This document shows, in pieces, positions 62,060 through 64,000 of a DNA stretch of 64,000 nt (position 1 is the first letter of the stretch; each line of letters opens with the position of its first letter). The translations under genes were made by a program, and so were the position numbers. The notes under the pieces were generated by a model. The model saw only the letters and a list, made by a program, of their open reading frames with translations, was not told the DNA's origin and did not search any database. The stretch spans positions 1-64,000 of the forward strand of contig QWII01000126.1 in assembly GCA_021405325.1 (NCBI GenBank), given 5' to 3'. Origin of the DNA: Caldilinea sp. CFX5. Lineage in GTDB: Bacteria; Chloroflexota; Anaerolineae; Caldilineales; Caldilineaceae.

Positions 62060-62827
62060 ATGAAACACGTTTTAATTACGGGCGCTGCCGGCAATCTGGG
62101 GCGCAAATTGACCAACCATCTGCAAGGTCGCTATGAACTGCGCTTGCTGGATCGCCAAAGCAACGATGACGGCCAGATTCGGACCGCACCGTTAGAACAT
62201 TGGGATGCCGCTTGGGTGCAACACTTTGCCGGCGTTGACACTGTGGTGCATCTGGCCGCCAACCCCAATCCCATGCCCGATTGGTTTGAGTTGTTAGAAT
62301 CCAACATGGACACTGTTGTCAATGTTTTCAATGCCGCCGCCCAACAAGGTGTCAAGCGGGTGATCTACGCCAGTTCCAACCACGCCATGGGCCAATACAA
62401 AGACATTCTCGAACCGGCCCAAATCACGACCACCATTCCCCAACGCCCCGGCACCAGCGTCGTGCGCGACGGACAGCACCTGACCACCCTCCCCTACGGC
62501 GCGATGAAACTGCTGGGCGAACGGGTGGGCAAATGTTTCGCCGATGCCTATAACATGGAGGTGATCGCCGTGCGCATCGGTTGGGTGCAACGGGGTGAAA
62601 ACCTGCCCAGCGCCATTCCGGCGGATCGCGAGCATTGGTATCGCTTCATGTGGCTCTCTAATCGCGATTTCTGTCACCTGATGGAACGGGGCATCGAAGC
62701 CGACCTGGGGGATGTCCGTTTTGCCGTCGTCAACGGCATGTCCAACAACACCGGGATGCGCTGGGACATTGACTACACCCGACAATTGCTGGGGTACGCC
62801 CCCCAGGATGATGTCATGGCAGGGTGA
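62060..62827 (+). CDS. NAD-dependent epimerase/dehydratase-family protein (uronate-dehydrogenase-like)
   Basis: 255 residues from ATG 62060. KHVLITGAAGNLGRKLTNHL is the Rossmann loop, VDTVVHLAANPNPMPDWFEL and VIYASSNHAMGQYKD the Ser region, TTLPYGAMKLLGERVGKCF the YxxxK. It resembles uronate dehydrogenases, which oxidise glucuronate or galacturonate to lactones. The nearby sugar-acid enzymes agree. GGGAGAAAGC precedes the ATG. Confidence 0.83.
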   Translation: MKHVLITGAAGNLGRKLTNHLQGRYELRLLDRQSNDDGQIRTAPLEHWDAAWVQHFAGVDTVVHLAANPNPMPDWFELLESNMDTVVNVFNAAAQQGVKRVIYASSNHAMGQYKDILEPAQITTTIPQRPGTSVVRDGQHLTTLPYGAMKLLGERVGKCFADAYNMEVIAVRIGWVQRGENLPSAIPADREHWYRFMWLSNRDFCHLMERGIEADLGDVRFAVVNGMSNNTGMRWDIDYTRQLLGYAPQDDVMAG

Positions 62828-62840
62828 CAACCGCCGGATC

Positions 62841-62998
62841 CAACGGATTCTAGACAGGAAGGGATTAGCCACCCTATGTGACGAACATTCCCTTTGTCCT
62901 TAGCCGGAAGAATATAGCCCTAACTGAAGGATAAACCGGCAAGGTAATCGGTCGCCCGCCAAGGCCGTAGCTAATCCGTTCCTATCCCGAATCCGTTG
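62841..62998. repeat. long imperfect palindrome
   Basis: CAACGGATTC (62841-62850) and GAATCCGTTG (62989-62998) are perfect ends, with GGGATTAGC/GCTAATCC inside. It lies between convergent genes and resembles a divergent form of the CGGATTTAGGAAGGAAC hairpin at 8651-8710. Confidence 0.6.
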
Positions 62999-63008
62999 TT
63001 TCGGGCTG

Positions 63009-63674
63009 TTACGCGCGCCGTTGGGCAAACAACCAGGTGTACAACTCAGGATTGGCATAGGTTGCCGTCCAGGCGTCGTGATCGGCGTCGGGGTAGATCG
63101 TCAAGCGGGGATGACCGCCGGCGGCTTGGAGGGCGGCGACAATCTTTGCTGAATTTTCCACCGGGACGATTGGATCTTTGGCGCCGTGAAAAACCCAGAT
63201 CGGTTTGTCTTTGAGCGCGACCACCCGCTGAAGAAAATCGGGGGTGGGGATTCGGCCACAGATCAGCGCCAGGGCGGCAAAGCGCTTTGCTTGTTCGACC
63301 GCCAGCAACCAGCCGCCGCGCGCCCCCATACTCAGCCCGGTGAGATAAACACGGTCCGGATCGACCGGCAGATGCGTTGTCGCCTGATCGAGCAAGCGCG
63401 TCAGCGTATCGATCAGATCCGGCCACTCATGGGTCAGCGGGCACTGGGGCGAAATGGCGATATAATCAGCCGTCGGCTCTTCATCCATGACCTTAGCAAG
63501 ACCGTACTTGCGCACCAGATTAATCTCAGCACCCCGTTCACCCCGCCCATGCAAAAAGAGCACCAACGGCCACCGGCGCCCCGGTTCTGTCCAATAGCCT
63601 GGCGGCAAATGCAACAGATAGCGCAAGCGCAACCCACCCCGCTCTCCATCCACAAACGTATATGCCTTTTGCAT
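63009..63674 (-). CDS. alpha/beta-hydrolase esterase (carboxylesterase/phospholipase-like)
   Basis: 221 residues from ATG 63674 (a GTG at 63677 is an alternative). LVLFLHGRGERG is the oxyanion loop, YLTGLSMGARGGWLLA the nucleophile Ser, and PIWVFHGAKDPIVPVENSAK and DADHDAW the Asp-His. It fits the small esterase group near prolyl oligopeptidase-like or phospholipase/carboxylesterase hydrolases. AGGGGGAGG precedes it. Between a uronate-dehydrogenase-like gene and a sugar isomerase-like gene. Confidence 0.87.
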   Translation of the reverse strand: MQKAYTFVDGERGGLRLRYLLHLPPGYWTEPGRRWPLVLFLHGRGERGAEINLVRKYGLAKVMDEEPTADYIAISPQCPLTHEWPDLIDTLTRLLDQATTHLPVDPDRVYLTGLSMGARGGWLLAVEQAKRFAALALICGRIPTPDFLQRVVALKDKPIWVFHGAKDPIVPVENSAKIVAALQAAGGHPRLTIYPDADHDAWTATYANPELYTWLFAQRRA

Positions 63675-63723
63675 CACCCTCCCCCTTCCCCTTGCTTCTC
63701 ATCTTCCTGTCTTCTTGTCTTGC

Positions 63724-64000
63724 TCACTGCAATCCCATCTGCACCAAATTTCGGTAGCTAATCGCCAGGCTTTCAAAGGGATCGCGTTGACAAATGTCCT
63801 GCTCCACGGCATACCATTCGACGCCGCTCTCGGCGCACGCCGCCAGGATCGCCGGCCAGTTGAGATTGCCTTCGCCCACCTCGGCCATCCACTGGCTGCC
63901 TAGACGGGGATGCGCCGGCTCGGCGATGACCATGTCCTTGAGGTGGATGACCGGCATCCGCTGCTTGACCTTCTGAATCCACGCTACTGGGTCGCCGCCG
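63724..64000 (-). CDS. sugar phosphate isomerase/epimerase-family protein, C-terminal part
   Basis: The frame is open to the window's end, so only the last 92 residues are seen. VIHLKDMVIAEPAHPRLGSQWMAEVGEGNLNWPAILAACAESGVEWYAVEQDI is the end of the xylose-isomerase-like TIM barrel, with the metal ligands in HLKD and the Glu in VEQD. Enzymes of this fold act on sugars or inositols. It fits the sugar-acid cluster at this end and the Gfo/Idh/MocA genes at the other. Confidence 0.85.
   Translation of the reverse strand, partial: GGDPVAWIQKVKQRMPVIHLKDMVIAEPAHPRLGSQWMAEVGEGNLNWPAILAACAESGVEWYAVEQDICQRDPFESLAISYRNLVQMGLQ

Overview
The window looks like a chromosomal piece of a filamentous or mesophilic Chloroflexota bacterium (Caldilinea/Anaerolineae-like). 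This is an inference from moderately high GC, the gene mix (Gfo/Idh/MocA paralogues, NB-ARC/TPR regulators, Tat-lipoprotein sugar-binding proteins, LysM L,D-transpeptidases, a WOR/AOR-type aldehyde oxidoreductase with its own MoaD-like protein) and the unusual density of long intergenic hairpins. No phage, plasmid or CRISPR locus is visible.

Layout. 1-3 kb: two Gfo/Idh/MocA oxidoreductases and a methyltransferase. 2.9-7.5 kb: a helix-turn-helix/NB-ARC/TPR regulator, an orphan HI1420-type antitoxin and a complete IscB element with its upstream omega (HEARO) RNA and terminal hairpins. 7.5-10.8 kb: an oxidative cluster of two carboxymuconolactone-decarboxylase-fold proteins, a thioredoxin/SelW-like fusion and a luciferase-like monooxygenase. 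11-20.8 kb: a secreted phospholipase-D-like protein, two methyltransferases, two L,D-transpeptidases, xylulokinase and a kinase-like phosphotransferase. 20.97-21.48 kb: a tRNA-Leu(UAA) gene interrupted by a group I intron. 21.5-27.2 kb: an HhH membrane protein with a 37-residue partner, an rRNA methyltransferase, infC-rpmI-rplT and pdxS-pdxT. 27.4-32 kb: a large secreted repeat protein and two winged-helix regulators with altered receiver domains. 32-36.6 kb: a molybdopterin oxidoreductase, a MaoC protein and a sulfonate-type ABC operon preceded by a promoter, a nine-cysteine leader peptide and a terminator. 36.8-43.4 kb: a sugar ABC transporter (binding protein and two permeases, no ATPase) with a beta-propeller protein inside the locus. 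43.5-47.9 kb: a two-component operon containing a DinB-like protein. 48-51.3 kb: YdhR-like protein, MoaD-like protein and aldehyde ferredoxin oxidoreductase. 51.4-64 kb: Uma2 endonuclease, nitrilase-family hydrolase, two enolase-superfamily enzymes, an aspartoacylase-like/CocE-like pair, an MFS exporter, a uronate-dehydrogenase-like protein, an esterase and a TIM-barrel sugar isomerase.

How they fit together. The left edge (Gfo/Idh/MocA), xylB, the sugar ABC transporter and the right end (two mandelate-racemase-type enzymes, NAD-dependent epimerase/dehydrogenase, TIM-barrel isomerase) point to plant- or polymer-derived sugar and sugar-acid use. The sulfonate ABC operon appears controlled by cysteine supply through its leader peptide. 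The translation genes and the vitamin B6 pair are ordinary housekeeping.

The most unusual items are the poly-cysteine attenuator (33.47-33.75 kb), the group I intron in tRNA-Leu(UAA) with matching splice-site pairing, the IscB/omega-RNA element, an AUA initiation codon inferred for infC, and several families of intergenic palindromes, some built from 8-base tandem units, that fill most gaps between genes. All identifications are from reading the sequence; no database search was possible.
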